Source: Arcobacteraceae bacterium (GTDB taxonomy: Bacteria; Campylobacterota; Campylobacteria; Campylobacterales; Arcobacteraceae). Taken from it: DNA of 64,000 nt. The notes below the pieces were generated by a model. It saw only the letters and a list, made by a program, of their open reading frames with translations, was not told the DNA's origin and ran no database searches. Both the position numbers and the translations under genes were made by a program. Positions 8,330-16,504 of the stretch are shown one piece after another. Location: assembly GCA_021107755.1 (NCBI GenBank), contig JAIOSF010000026.1:62001-126000 (forward strand), written 5' to 3'. Positions within the stretch are counted from its first letter, which is position 1; each line of letters starts with the position of its first letter.

Positions 8330-9028
8330 ATGGAAAATTTAAATGTATTGATTATTGAAGATGAAATTATTATTTATATGCACATTACAAAAACTCTCAA
8401 ACAATTAGGTTTTAAAAATATTCAAGTTGCTAAAGATGCTCAAACAGCACTTGAAATTGCAAAAAAATCCAAGATTGATTTAGTGTTTTCTGATATAAAA
8501 ATAAGAGGGGAAATTGATGGCATAGAAACTTCTAAAATATTACAAACTCTTTATGGTGTTCCTATTATATTTATCACAGCTTATAAAGATGAAGAAACAT
8601 TGTTACGAGCAAGTAATGTTGATTTTGTTGGCTATTTACTAAAGCCTTATCGACAAGATGAACTAGAGGCATTAATAAAAATAGCTATCATAAAAAATGA
8701 CCTTTCTTTATCTCAAAACAATACCATAACTATCAATAAATATACCTACAATAAAATAACAAAAGAATTATTGTATGGAAATGAGATAATAAATCTTACT
8801 AAAAAAGAACATCTTTTTATCGCTTTATTTACTACAAATTTAAACACTATTATACCTTATAATATAATAGATCAAACAGTTTGGTATAAAGATTTTGTAA
8901 CAGAAAATACCCGTCGAACTTTTATCTACAGAATAAAAAACAAACTCAAAGGTTTAGACTTTAGAATAGAAAAAAACATTGGTATTGGTCTTTTTGAAAA
9001 TATACCAAATAAAACAATAGAGGAATAA
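8330..9028 (+). CDS. Response regulator, REC plus winged-helix-like output
   Basis: The receiver domain (1-120) has the acidic pair IIEDE, the phospho-acceptor Asp in LVFSDIKI, the Thr of FITAY and the Lys of LLKPY. The C-terminal 95 residues (about 135-230) resemble a winged-helix DNA-binding domain of the OmpR kind, with LTKKEHLFIALF followed by NTRRTFIYRIKNKL as the likely recognition helix, though the match is looser than in classical OmpR members. The ATG follows AGAGGAG. It is divergent from the 7TMR kinase at 6515-8269, its likely partner. It meets the secreted-protein gene tail to tail across a shared terminator. Confidence 0.87.
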   Translation: MENLNVLIIEDEIIIYMHITKTLKQLGFKNIQVAKDAQTALEIAKKSKIDLVFSDIKIRGEIDGIETSKILQTLYGVPIIFITAYKDEETLLRASNVDFVGYLLKPYRQDELEALIKIAIIKNDLSLSQNNTITINKYTYNKITKELLYGNEIINLTKKEHLFIALFTTNLNTIIPYNIIDQTVWYKDFVTENTRRTFIYRIKNKLKGLDFRIEKNIGIGLFENIPNKTIEE

Positions 9029-9039
9029 AAACCTCTATT
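9016..9039. terminator. Bidirectional intrinsic terminator
   Basis: AATAGAGG and CCTCTATT form an 8-bp stem around an 8-nt A-rich loop, followed by a T-run on the plus strand. The hairpin overlaps the ends of both convergent genes and can serve both. Confidence 0.65.
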
Positions 9040-9970
9040 TTGAACTATAACTTATATCTTTTTTAGCTATTTTGTATTTACCATTTTTATAATACACATA
9101 AACACCCTCTTTGCCAGGATGAACATGGTGTTCTACTAAATGAATATCTTTGCCGTCTTTTTTAATTCTTGCTTTAACAGTATAACTATTTCCAGCTAAT
9201 TTATAACTAGTTAAAATATTTTTATCACCAGCTTTAAGCCAATTGTTTCCAGGAAGATGAACATCTGTACTATTGTTAACTACTACTTGAAAATCTACTT
9301 TATGATTTTCCAAATGATTTTCTATAGCAATCATAGGTTTATGGTGAAATTCTTTTTTACCGATATGATAATGTCCATTTTTATGGTATACATATACTCT
9401 ATCTTGATTTGGTACAACTTTATGAATCTCTAAATGAATATCTTTTTTTAAACCTCTTTTTATTCTAGCTTTTACAGTATAATGTTTTCCATCTAGTTCA
9501 TTACTTGCTAAAACGCCAGTACTGTCTCCTTCAAGCCAATTATTACCATGCATATGAATATCATTCCCAGCTTTAACTATTACTTTAAAATCCACTTGAT
9601 GCTCTTTTAAATGATTTTCTATAAAAATATATGGTGCTGTATCAGGATACACCACATCGCAAATATTTTTTCCAATATTTTCTGCATTCTTTTTTACATA
9701 TTTTTTACCAAAAAATTTACAATTAAATCCTAAAACACCTGACCCTATTGTACAAGGAACTGTACTAGTAGCACCTGTCTCTGCAGCTGTTGCAGAAACA
9801 CAAGCCCCTTCAAATTCAGCGGCAACATAACCACAACCTTTGTCAATTGCTTTATTTACTGCTTTTACAGTATATTTTTTTATCTTTTCACAACCATCAT
9901 TAGCATATGTGACATTTAAACTTGTCATCATTATTACTAAAACTAGTAAACCTTTTTTTAACGTATTCAT
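9035..9970 (-). CDS. Secreted protein: six-Cys N-terminal domain plus duplicated 96-aa histidine-rich domain
   Basis: I do not recognise the family. A clear signal peptide (about 1-23, ending TYA-ND) is followed by a glycine-rich region with six cysteines (residues about 27, 46, 57, 73, 84 and 104), an even number suited to disulfides. Two homologous domains follow, at about 112-208 and 211-307. Shared blocks are IENHL..H.VDF, then D.H..GNNWL, YTVKARIK and VYVY.KNG.Y.I.KK. Both repeats are rich in histidine and lysine, so metal or polyanion binding is conceivable but unproven. AGGAG precedes the ATG. The neighbouring lipoprotein gene lies 68 nt upstream on the same strand and may be cotranscribed. 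Confidence 0.75.
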   Translation of the reverse strand: MNTLKKGLLVLVIMMTSLNVTYANDGCEKIKKYTVKAVNKAIDKGCGYVAAEFEGACVSATAAETGATSTVPCTIGSGVLGFNCKFFGKKYVKKNAENIGKNICDVVYPDTAPYIFIENHLKEHQVDFKVIVKAGNDIHMHGNNWLEGDSTGVLASNELDGKHYTVKARIKRGLKKDIHLEIHKVVPNQDRVYVYHKNGHYHIGKKEFHHKPMIAIENHLENHKVDFQVVVNNSTDVHLPGNNWLKAGDKNILTSYKLAGNSYTVKARIKKDGKDIHLVEHHVHPGKEGVYVYYKNGKYKIAKKDISYSSK

Positions 9971-10038
9971 AATTTTCTCCTACTTTTAATATATTATTCT
10001 CACTTAAGAATCACCCTTATTACATATATCTCTATTTA

Positions 10039-10641
10039 TTAGTCCTCATCTCCTTCATTATCATTGTCTTCCTCCTCATTTTCTTCATTATCACTCTCTT
10101 CTTTATCTTCTAAAGAAGTATTATCACTACTATTTTTAACAGAAGTACTTATATTCATAGCTTGTGAAACTGCCGTTGAAGAACCTTTATCATGTTCATT
10201 TTTTATAAGTTTATTCGTATATTCAAAAAACATTTTATATATTTCAATAGTTTTTTCACTATCTAAATTTAAATTCAATGACAATTCACACGCTCGAAAC
10301 ATCATCTCTCTTGTAATAAGAACAGCAGGACTTCTACCTCCCAATGCAACTGCACCAGTTCCCTCACCACCTGATATACTTTCTTGAACTCCTCCTGTTG
10401 ATAAACCAAGACCTAAACCTTCATTAAAAGTTTCTGTTGTATCTATCTCTCTTGACGCACAAAACCTTTCAAGAGTTGTAGTGTCTTTCAAATAAGTAAC
10501 TTTACTACCCTCTTCCATTACTATTAAATCAATACCACTTCGTTTTATCTCTTTTGTAAAAAGATCACTTTTTACAGAACAGCCCGTAATATTTAATATA
10601 ATAAAAATAATCAAACTACTTTTGAGTATATTTTGTTTCAT
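10039..10641 (-). CDS. Putative lipoprotein with acidic C-terminal tail
   Basis: The N-terminus is a lipoprotein signal with lipobox ITGC near residue 20 of the form starting at the ATG at 10641. The ORF track starts three codons earlier at a GTG. The ATG is better spaced from AAAGGT. The body contains a glycine-rich stretch (GLGLGLSTGG) and a conserved-looking block ALGGRSPAVLITREMMFRAC followed by a helix. The last 25 residues are nearly all Glu, Asp and Asn, a strongly acidic tail that could bind cations or basic partners. The function is unknown. The basic, His/Lys-rich secreted protein encoded just downstream is a possible partner, by inference from charge and neighbourhood only. Confidence 0.72.
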   Translation of the reverse strand: MKQNILKSSLIIFIILNITGCSVKSDLFTKEIKRSGIDLIVMEEGSKVTYLKDTTTLERFCASREIDTTETFNEGLGLGLSTGGVQESISGGEGTGAVALGGRSPAVLITREMMFRACELSLNLNLDSEKTIEIYKMFFEYTNKLIKNEHDKGSSTAVSQAMNISTSVKNSSDNTSLEDKEESDNEENEEEDNDNEGDED

Positions 10642-10749
10642 TTTAAGCACCTTTTTTTAACTATACTAGTATTTTAAAATATTAACATCACATTTCATAT
10701 CACATTTTAAAAAAATAAAAATAGATGGTATAAAAAATGCAATGTATTC

Positions 10750-10768
10750 TCCTAAATTATATTTAGGA
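10750..10768 (+). promoter_or_regulatory. Inverted repeat containing the AAA-ATPase ribosome site
   Basis: TCCTAAAT and ATTTAGGA form an 8-bp stem with a 3-nt loop. The AGGA in the 3' arm is the Shine-Dalgarno sequence of the ATG at 10779. The layout copies the palindrome at 1931-1950 (TCCT...AGGA), so an RNA switch or operator is possible. Confidence 0.5.
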
Positions 10769-10778
10769 AAAGCATATT

Positions 10779-11786
10779 ATGATAACACCTGCTATTGGTA
10801 CAGCTGAACTATACAATCAACTTGATATCTTACTTCAAACAGATACACCAGTCTTTATTCATGGAAGTCCAGGGATTGGAAAATCATATATAGTTAATGA
10901 CATAGCACATAAAAATGACTTAGAGATTATAGATGTACGACTGTCACAACTTGATGCTGTAGATTTAAGAGGTATTCCAACTATTCAAAACAACCAAACA
11001 ATCTGGATGCCACCAGTGTTTTTACCTGCCGATGAAAACTCAAAAGGGATACTTTTTTTAGACGAGCTGAACTCTGCTCCACTTTCAGTTCAAGCAGCTA
11101 TCTATCAACTAGTACTTGATAGAAAAATAGGTGAATACACTATGCCAAAAAATTGGAGAATAGTATGTGCAGGAAATAAGATAGATGACAAAGGGATTGT
11201 ATTTAAACTTCCTTCGCCACTAATCAATAGAATGGTGCATATCGTTTTAGAAGCAAAATTTGATGACTTTAAAGCTTGGGCTATAAAAAATGAAATCCAT
11301 CCTTTTATTATAGGATTTTTAGGATTTCGTCCAGATTTACTTTCAAGTGAAGTACCAAGTAGTAGTGAAACTAATCCAGCATTTTGTACCCCAAGAGCTT
11401 GGGATATGCTTTCAAACATACTAAAAAATAGTAATGATATAACTAAAATATCTCCAATAGTCTATGGAACTGTTGGTTATGGTGCAGGGATTGAGTTTAC
11501 ATCATTTGTAAAAGTGTATAAAACACTTCCAGATATAGATGCCATCCTTGCTGGAGTTTCCCAAGATGTACCAACTGAACCTAGCAGTCTTTATGCCCTA
11601 ACAGCAGCTCTCATAGAAAAGTATAACAATACAAATCAAGCAAAAAATCTTTTTGCATACTCAAAAAAACTTCCAGTGGAATTTTCTGTGATGTTAATAA
11701 AAGATTTAATCATAAAAGATGAAGATATAGCTGAACTAGAAGAATTTGAGGAGTGGTTGGAGAAATATGGCGAATATATCATATGA
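10779..11786 (+). CDS. MoxR-like AAA+ ATPase (AAA_5)
   Basis: This is a AAA+ ATPase of 335 aa in the MoxR/CbbQ group. The Walker A motif is GSPGIGKS, Walker B is ILFLDELN, and the sensor-1 region is IVCAGNK, followed by the arginine-finger segment PLINRMVHI. Such ATPases act as chaperones that load or remodel a partner complex, usually together with a VWA-domain protein. Here that partner is encoded immediately downstream with a 20-nt overlap. The ribosome site sits inside an inverted repeat. It is a pair of the RavA/ViaA kind in organisation, though not clearly orthologous. Confidence 0.87.
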   Translation: MITPAIGTAELYNQLDILLQTDTPVFIHGSPGIGKSYIVNDIAHKNDLEIIDVRLSQLDAVDLRGIPTIQNNQTIWMPPVFLPADENSKGILFLDELNSAPLSVQAAIYQLVLDRKIGEYTMPKNWRIVCAGNKIDDKGIVFKLPSPLINRMVHIVLEAKFDDFKAWAIKNEIHPFIIGFLGFRPDLLSSEVPSSSETNPAFCTPRAWDMLSNILKNSNDITKISPIVYGTVGYGAGIEFTSFVKVYKTLPDIDAILAGVSQDVPTEPSSLYALTAALIEKYNNTNQAKNLFAYSKKLPVEFSVMLIKDLIIKDEDIAELEEFEEWLEKYGEYII

Positions 11787-12993
11787 TGAATTATTTGCAA
11801 AATTAAGGGTAAATTTTTTATTCAATCATCCTTTTTTATCTGTACTAGCTCTCTCAATTCCAACTACTTTTGAAGTCAATAACAATAGTGCTTTTCAAAC
11901 CAATGGGGCAAAAATATCTATTGATTTAGAAAAGTTAGAAAAATATAGTGATGAAAATATCACTTATTTGTATGCACATACTTTACTTCATATTGTTCTG
12001 AAACATCCTTATAGACAAAAAACTCGCGATACATATATCTGGAATCAAGCATGTGATTTGGTTATTAATAATATTCTTGATACATTTGACAATGTCGGTT
12101 CAAAACCCGATGATGAGATAGTAGATTTAGAACTTAAAGAAAAATGTGTGGAAGAAGTCTATGAAATACTCTATAAAGAAAATGAAGAGGAGCAAAATCA
12201 AGACTCACAAAGTGATAAGACACAAGAGGCACAAACAAAAGTAAATCCTGATCCTAAAAGTGATAAAGAGGCATATATCTATGATGAGTCAAAACGAGAT
12301 TTAGAAGAGGTAGCCGATGAAAAGACAAATCAAGGTGACCAAGAAAAACTAGATGGTATCATCATACAAGCACTTACCATAGCTAAAAAAACATCTCATA
12401 AATATGGTGGTTTACAAATAGAGATAGATACACTAATACGACCTGATATTAGTTTACAAGATGTACTTAAAGAGTATCTTACTGCATCCTTATTTGAAAA
12501 ACAAACCACATTTTCAAGACCAAACAAGAGATATATTCATACAGGACTATATCTGCCTGGGACTAAAAAAAGTGATGAGCTTATTGAAGTATATATTGCA
12601 CTAGATAGTAGTAGTTCTGTAAGCCTTGAGGAGTACAAAAAGTTTTTAGGGATTATTCAAGATGTTTGTGAGGGATTTTATGAATACAAAGTAACTATAA
12701 TGCCTTTTGATAGATTTGTAAAAAGTGAACATATCATAAGTTTTGATAGTTTTAATCCTTTAAAAGAGAAAGACTTATATATTCCTAAAAGTGATGGTGG
12801 GACTAATTTTGATGAAGTGTTACGATACCTTAAAAATACAGAGATAAGAGCTGAAAATATTTTGATGGTTTTAAGTGATGGAGAGTTTGATATAACACAA
12901 TCACTTGTATCAAAAACACTTTTTATAATCAGTGATAAGAAAAATATAAAGAAATTTGAATCCTATGGGAGAGTTATAGAGTTTTCATTGTAA
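11767..12993 (+). CDS. VWA-like protein (DUF2201 family), partner of the AAA ATPase
   Basis: The N-terminal 130 residues match the metallopeptidase-like DUF2201 domain, with AHTLLHIVLKHP where related proteins have an HExxH-type site. The Glu is replaced by Thr, so peptidase activity is doubtful. A charged low-complexity linker (about 150-200) precedes a VWA-type domain with the metal-ion site DSSSSVS and later SDGGTNFDEVL and LSDGEFD. The start chosen is the ATG at 11767, preceded by TTGGAG. The ORF track start at 11746 is a TTG without a ribosome site. It overlaps the ATPase gene by 20 nt, so the two are translationally coupled and presumably form one complex. Confidence 0.85.
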   Translation: MANISYDELFAKLRVNFLFNHPFLSVLALSIPTTFEVNNNSAFQTNGAKISIDLEKLEKYSDENITYLYAHTLLHIVLKHPYRQKTRDTYIWNQACDLVINNILDTFDNVGSKPDDEIVDLELKEKCVEEVYEILYKENEEEQNQDSQSDKTQEAQTKVNPDPKSDKEAYIYDESKRDLEEVADEKTNQGDQEKLDGIIIQALTIAKKTSHKYGGLQIEIDTLIRPDISLQDVLKEYLTASLFEKQTTFSRPNKRYIHTGLYLPGTKKSDELIEVYIALDSSSSVSLEEYKKFLGIIQDVCEGFYEYKVTIMPFDRFVKSEHIISFDSFNPLKEKDLYIPKSDGGTNFDEVLRYLKNTEIRAENILMVLSDGEFDITQSLVSKTLFIISDKKNIKKFESYGRVIEFSL

Positions 12994-13031
12994 TATACTT
13001 GATTTTTTAGCTATAATTCCGCCAAAGGATT

Positions 13032-13373
13032 ATGATGAAAAAAAGATTTGTATTAACAGATACAAAAAAAGCTCCAGAGCGTGTTCTAGAAGCAATTAAA
13101 AACGATATACGAAAATATATCAAAAGAGAAAAAAGAAAACCACTACCTGCTGATACAAACTTTTGGAGAATTGATTGTAAATTTGCAAAAAATGACAATG
13201 AATTAGAAGATATAAAGTTTGAAGATATTATGAAAAACATCAATGAAGCATCTGCACAAAATTGTGAAAGTTTTATGATAGAACTAACTGCAGTTGCAAT
13301 ACAAAAAACACCTAAAGAAATTCAAAAAGAAAATATCCAAGAAGATTTAGAAGATGCATTCACAACCAAATAA
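13032..13373 (+). CDS. DUF6172 family protein
   Basis: The 113-aa product begins [19 protein letters not shown] and continues with a very basic helix ([16 protein letters not shown]) and FWRIDCKF, which I recognise as the DUF6172 pattern common in small bacterial proteins of unknown function. The basic helix suggests nucleic-acid contact, but that is a guess. Two ATG codons occur in tandem (13032 and 13035), both within reach of AAAGGA. A TATAAT box lies just upstream, so it may start its own transcript. The 3' end overlaps the VF530-like gene by 20 nt. Confidence 0.8.
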   Translation: MMKKRFVLTDTKKAPERVLEAIKNDIRKYIKREKRKPLPADTNFWRIDCKFAKNDNELEDIKFEDIMKNINEASAQNCESFMIELTAVAIQKTPKEIQKENIQEDLEDAFTTK

Positions 13374-13596
13374 TCCCTTACATGGTATAACCCTAGAAAA
13401 GATGGTAACAGACTTAAGTGAACACTATGGCTGGGAAGAGTTGGGGAATCTTATAAAAATAAGATGTTTTACTTACGATCCTTCAGTAAAATCTAGTTTA
13501 AAATTTATACGAAAAACATATTGGGCTAGATTAAAAGTTGAGAAGTTATATATAAAAACTTTTGTTACAACAGCAGATAAAAAAGAAGAGGAATAA
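13354..13596 (+). CDS. VF530 family DNA-binding protein
   Basis: The 80-aa protein carries nearly every conserved block of the VF530/DUF2132 family: [42 protein letters not shown] and WARLKVE. The founding Vibrio protein is described as a small helical DNA-binding protein. The biological target is not known. The gene starts inside the end of the DUF6172 gene (20-nt overlap) and is followed 2 nt later by a further small gene, so the three are probably one operon. Confidence 0.88.
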   Translation: MHSQPNNPLHGITLEKMVTDLSEHYGWEELGNLIKIRCFTYDPSVKSSLKFIRKTYWARLKVEKLYIKTFVTTADKKEEE

Positions 13597-13598
13597 CA

Positions 13599-14030
13599 AT
13601 GGCAAAAGGGAAAAAAACAGCAATCAAAGAGATCAAAAGATTAAATAAGAATGAAGTTTTAGTAAATAGTAGAACTTATGTAATTGTAGAAGATACTCCA
13701 GATATAGAAAAAGCTATCACTATGAAGATAACATCTCATGGGAATAGAATATTACGATTTGAAGATTTAAGTAAAAAAGCAACTATTGATGTAAAAAGAA
13801 CTATCAATATTTTAAAATATACTTTTAAAGATGCTCATCGTGCCAAAAGATTTAGAATAAGTTTTGAAAAAAGTATTTTAACAAATGAGGATAAATTTGA
13901 AATAGTTGCCATTGCCACTTCATATATCAATGCGAGACAAATAATTGCAAGTTATGTCACCAAAGATACTCCAAATTATGATAGAGAATCTCAAACAACA
14001 ACTGTCTATGTTAGCCAAGAAGAAAAATAA
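13599..14030 (+). CDS. Hypothetical protein (143 aa), basic
   Basis: I do not recognise a family. The protein begins with a lysine-rich stretch (AKGKKTAIKEIKRLNKNE) and appears to be a mixed alpha/beta soluble domain, with TFKDAHRAKRFRISFEKS as another basic patch. There is no signal peptide, membrane segment or cysteine. It starts 2 nt after the VF530-like gene with GAGGAA as ribosome site, and rlmF follows 13 nt later. The basic composition and neighbours (a DNA-binding protein, an rRNA methyltransferase) make nucleic-acid binding a reasonable but untested idea. Confidence 0.68.
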   Translation: MAKGKKTAIKEIKRLNKNEVLVNSRTYVIVEDTPDIEKAITMKITSHGNRILRFEDLSKKATIDVKRTINILKYTFKDAHRAKRFRISFEKSILTNEDKFEIVAIATSYINARQIIASYVTKDTPNYDRESQTTTVYVSQEEK

Positions 14031-14043
14031 TTACAACTAATAT

Positions 14044-14958
14044 ATGATAAATAAACAACAAATAAAAACACTTCATCCTAGAAATCTTCATAATACAAGA
14101 TATGACTTTGAGGCACTTTGCCAAACAAATCAAGAGCTCAAGCAATATGTAGCTTTAAATAAATATGATGATTTATCTATAGATTTTGCCAATCCAAAAG
14201 CAGTATTGTGTTTAAATAAAACACTTTTACAACACCATTATAATATACAAAACTGGGCCATTCCACAAGACTATCTTTGTCCACCAATTCCTGGACGGGC
14301 TGATTATATACACTATATTGCTGATTTATTAGGAAAAAAAGAGAATATCCATGGTCTTGATATAGGGGTAGGGGCTAATTGTATCTATCCTATTATTGGA
14401 GTGTCGGTTTATAATTGGAAGTTTACAGTATCAGATATAGACCCAGTTGCTATTGAAAATATAAAAGAGATTTTAAGTTCAAATAAAAAGATTGTAGATA
14501 ACATCACTGTCAAATTACAACAAAACAAAAACTATATCTTTGATGGTATTATTGATAAAAGTGATAAATTTGATTTTACGATGTGTAATCCCCCTTTTCA
14601 TAAATCAAGTATTGATGCTCAAAATGGAAGCAATAGAAAAGTATCAAATCTTACAAAGAAAAAAACTAATAATGCCACACTCAACTTCGCTGGACAATCA
14701 AATGAACTTTGGTGTCAAGGTGGAGAGTTGGCGTTTATAAAAAAAATGATAACTCAGAGTGCAAAATACAGAGAGAACTGTTTATGGTTTACAACCCTTG
14801 TATCAAAAGTAGATCATTTAAAAGAGATTTATAGAGCTTTAAAAAAAATAAACTCTGTAGAAGTAAAAACTATAGAGATGAAACAAGGGCAAAAAACTAC
14901 ACGATTTGTAGCTTGGAGCTTTATACCAAAAGAGTCAAGAGATAATTGGAATAGCTAA
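14044..14958 (+). CDS. rlmF: 23S rRNA (adenine(1618)-N6)-methyltransferase RlmF
   Basis: RlmF methylates N6 of A1618 in 23S rRNA using S-adenosylmethionine. The N-terminal family signature LHPRNLHNTRYDF is present, then the conserved IPGRADYIHYIADLL. The SAM-binding motif I is LDIGVGANCIYP, followed by SDIDP. The catalytic motif is NPPFHKS, the NPPF form expected of adenine-N6 methyltransferases, and GQKTTRFVAWSF closes the fold. The length of 304 aa is normal. No strong ribosome site is seen before the ATG. It is the last gene of a closely spaced plus-strand group and ends exactly where a convergent small membrane gene ends. Confidence 0.93.
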   Translation: MINKQQIKTLHPRNLHNTRYDFEALCQTNQELKQYVALNKYDDLSIDFANPKAVLCLNKTLLQHHYNIQNWAIPQDYLCPPIPGRADYIHYIADLLGKKENIHGLDIGVGANCIYPIIGVSVYNWKFTVSDIDPVAIENIKEILSSNKKIVDNITVKLQQNKNYIFDGIIDKSDKFDFTMCNPPFHKSSIDAQNGSNRKVSNLTKKKTNNATLNFAGQSNELWCQGGELAFIKKMITQSAKYRENCLWFTTLVSKVDHLKEIYRALKKINSVEVKTIEMKQGQKTTRFVAWSFIPKESRDNWNS

Positions 14959-15162
14959 TTATCTAAAGACATTTTTTGGATAAAACATCCTAAAAACTAT
15001 AAATAAAGCAAAGAGTATATTTAAACTAAAAAATGAAAACTCTAAACCAAAAACTAAAACAACTCCACTATAACAAAGAGCAATCAAAAAATACCAAAAA
15101 AAGATAAGTGAAAAAAATATCATAACTACTCTTGCAACTGTACCTATACTATTTTGACTCAT
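14959..15162 (-). CDS. Small hypothetical membrane protein (67 aa)
   Basis: The 67-aa product has two hydrophobic segments (VVMIFFSLIFFWYFLIALCY and LNILFALFIVFRMF) with short polar ends, so it is probably an inner-membrane protein. I do not recognise the family. The start is well supported by AAGGAG at good spacing. The gene overlaps the end of the upstream DinB-like gene by 14 nt, indicating coupled translation. Its stop codon abuts the rlmF stop on the other strand. Confidence 0.65.
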   Translation of the reverse strand: MSQNSIGTVARVVMIFFSLIFFWYFLIALCYSGVVLVFGLEFSFFSLNILFALFIVFRMFYPKNVFR

Positions 15163-15724
15163 TGTTCAACTCCTTGATAATAGCTTGGATTTGTCGTCTA
15201 TGAATAAAGGTATGCATATAGATAAACACACTCCAATCAAAGTTATTAAACTCTATAAACCAAGGGTGTTTTTTCTTTGATTTAGATTGTTTTTTTGGTA
15301 AGTTATGAATAAAATCAAAGTAGCTATTGTAAAAATTCAAAAATTCATCCAGCTGATTTGATTTGTTTTCATGTGGTTTTACATTTTCTATTTTGATTTC
15401 TACTTCAAACTGTTGTTCTTTTGAAAGTGTATCTATAACCATCATTATGGCATTTCCTGCAATTGTGAGATGTTCAAGTACCATATTTATTGAAAATTGT
15501 CTTGTATCATCTTCTATTGCAAAGGTTCTCTCTATTAATACTTTGTGTTGTAGTTTTGAACTATCCACACCACTTACTAATTTTTTGATAATACTTATTT
15601 CCCTTTTGAGAAAAAACAAAGCTATATCCCAAGTAAAAACTATTCTAACTGATGGAACTAAAATATTTTTTATAAATAATCTTTCAAAATTTGGTAATCC
15701 AGCACCTGGTGGTTGCAGTTTCAT
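15149..15724 (-). CDS. DinB-like / DUF1569 family protein
   Basis: The ORF track begins at 15871, but the first 49 residues are AT-rich translation of the divergent promoter region. The ATG at 15724 is preceded by AAAGGATAAAG and begins KLQPPGAGLPNFER. The 191-aa protein looks like a four-helix DinB fold. MVLEHLTIAGN and HTFIHRRQIQAIIKEL provide three histidines in the usual metal-binding places. Members of the superfamily include thiol transferases and many proteins of unknown role, so the reaction is not assigned. It is divergent from a TetR-type regulator with a perfect palindrome between them. Confidence 0.72.
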   Translation of the reverse strand: MKLQPPGAGLPNFERLFIKNILVPSVRIVFTWDIALFFLKREISIIKKLVSGVDSSKLQHKVLIERTFAIEDDTRQFSINMVLEHLTIAGNAIMMVIDTLSKEQQFEVEIKIENVKPHENKSNQLDEFLNFYNSYFDFIHNLPKKQSKSKKKHPWFIEFNNFDWSVFIYMHTFIHRRQIQAIIKELNNESK

Positions 15725-15786
15725 CTTTATCCTTTCAGAAGTTATTTTAAAATTGTAATAGTTTAATAATAAAATAAAGCTTAAAT

Positions 15787-15804
15787 TTAGAGTAATTACT
15801 CTAA
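15787..15804. promoter_or_regulatory. Perfect 18-bp palindrome, likely TetR-type operator
   Basis: TTAGAGTAATTACTCTAA is its own reverse complement and sits in the divergent gap between the DinB-like gene and the TetR-type regulator gene. Size and symmetry fit a dimeric TetR-family repressor controlling both directions. Confidence 0.6.
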
Positions 15805-15841
15805 TAATTAAAATACAAGCTCTAAATATGTACAATATCAT

Positions 15842-16477
15842 ATGAAAAAAAAGCTCTCTCTTACAAAACAAAAGATAAAAAATAGTGCTATTACTCTCTT
15901 TAATGAAGGGGACACTCTAAGTATAACTACAAATCACATTGCAGCAAAAGCTGGTATCTCTTCTGGAAACTTGTATTATCACTATAAAAATAAAGAAGAT
16001 ATTTTAGTTGATATTTATCTAGATATGTCAGAAAAATTTGAAAGTTTTGAGAGCTTTGATACTATTCTAACAAGTGAAAATCCACTAAAAAGTTTATATG
16101 AGATGTATGATGTTTATGGGGAACTTTTTTGGGAGTTTAGATTTCTTATGAGAGATTCTGTTGTACTTATGAGACTCAATCCTAAACTTAAAGAGATGTT
16201 TTTAGAAAGACAAACGAAAAGAATTTTTCAAATTGAATCTCTTATAAATTATTTTATCTCTAAAGAGATATTCACTGATATCCCAAAACAAGAGATTTCT
16301 TTAAGAGCAAAACTTAATTGGTTCATCTCTGCATATTGGCAAACTTTTGTTTCTAATGGTGAAGAAATTACAAAAGAATCCATAAAAGAGATAAAAGATA
16401 TAGTATTTACAATCAATATTTATCCTTTTTTAACAGACAAAGGGAAACTTCTAGCAAAAGAGTTCAAAAAAGAATAA
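15842..16477 (+). CDS. TetR/AcrR family transcriptional regulator
   Basis: The N-terminal helix-turn-helix is plain: LSITTNHIAAKAGISSGNLYYHYKNKEDIL. The C-terminal part (about 60-211) is an all-helical ligand-binding domain whose specificity I cannot tell. The length of 211 aa is typical. It probably represses itself and the divergent DinB-like gene through the palindrome at 15787-15804. An unknown gene follows 27 nt later on the same strand and may be cotranscribed. Confidence 0.9.
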   Translation: MKKKLSLTKQKIKNSAITLFNEGDTLSITTNHIAAKAGISSGNLYYHYKNKEDILVDIYLDMSEKFESFESFDTILTSENPLKSLYEMYDVYGELFWEFRFLMRDSVVLMRLNPKLKEMFLERQTKRIFQIESLINYFISKEIFTDIPKQEISLRAKLNWFISAYWQTFVSNGEEITKESIKEIKDIVFTINIYPFLTDKGKLLAKEFKKE

Positions 16478-16504
16478 AGGCATACATTATGCATATGAGT
16501 TTGT

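Noticed and set aside
10064-10387. Plus-strand ORF starting MSSSSFSSLSLSS
   Set aside because: Complement of the acidic tail codons of the lipoprotein gene; low complexity, no ribosome site.
11105-11419. Minus-strand ORF of 104 aa
   Set aside because: Lies wholly within the AAA ATPase gene, which has Walker motifs.
15725-15871. N-terminal 49 residues of the DinB-like ORF
   Set aside because: AT-rich translation of the divergent promoter that contains the palindrome; the ATG at 15724 has a strong ribosome site.
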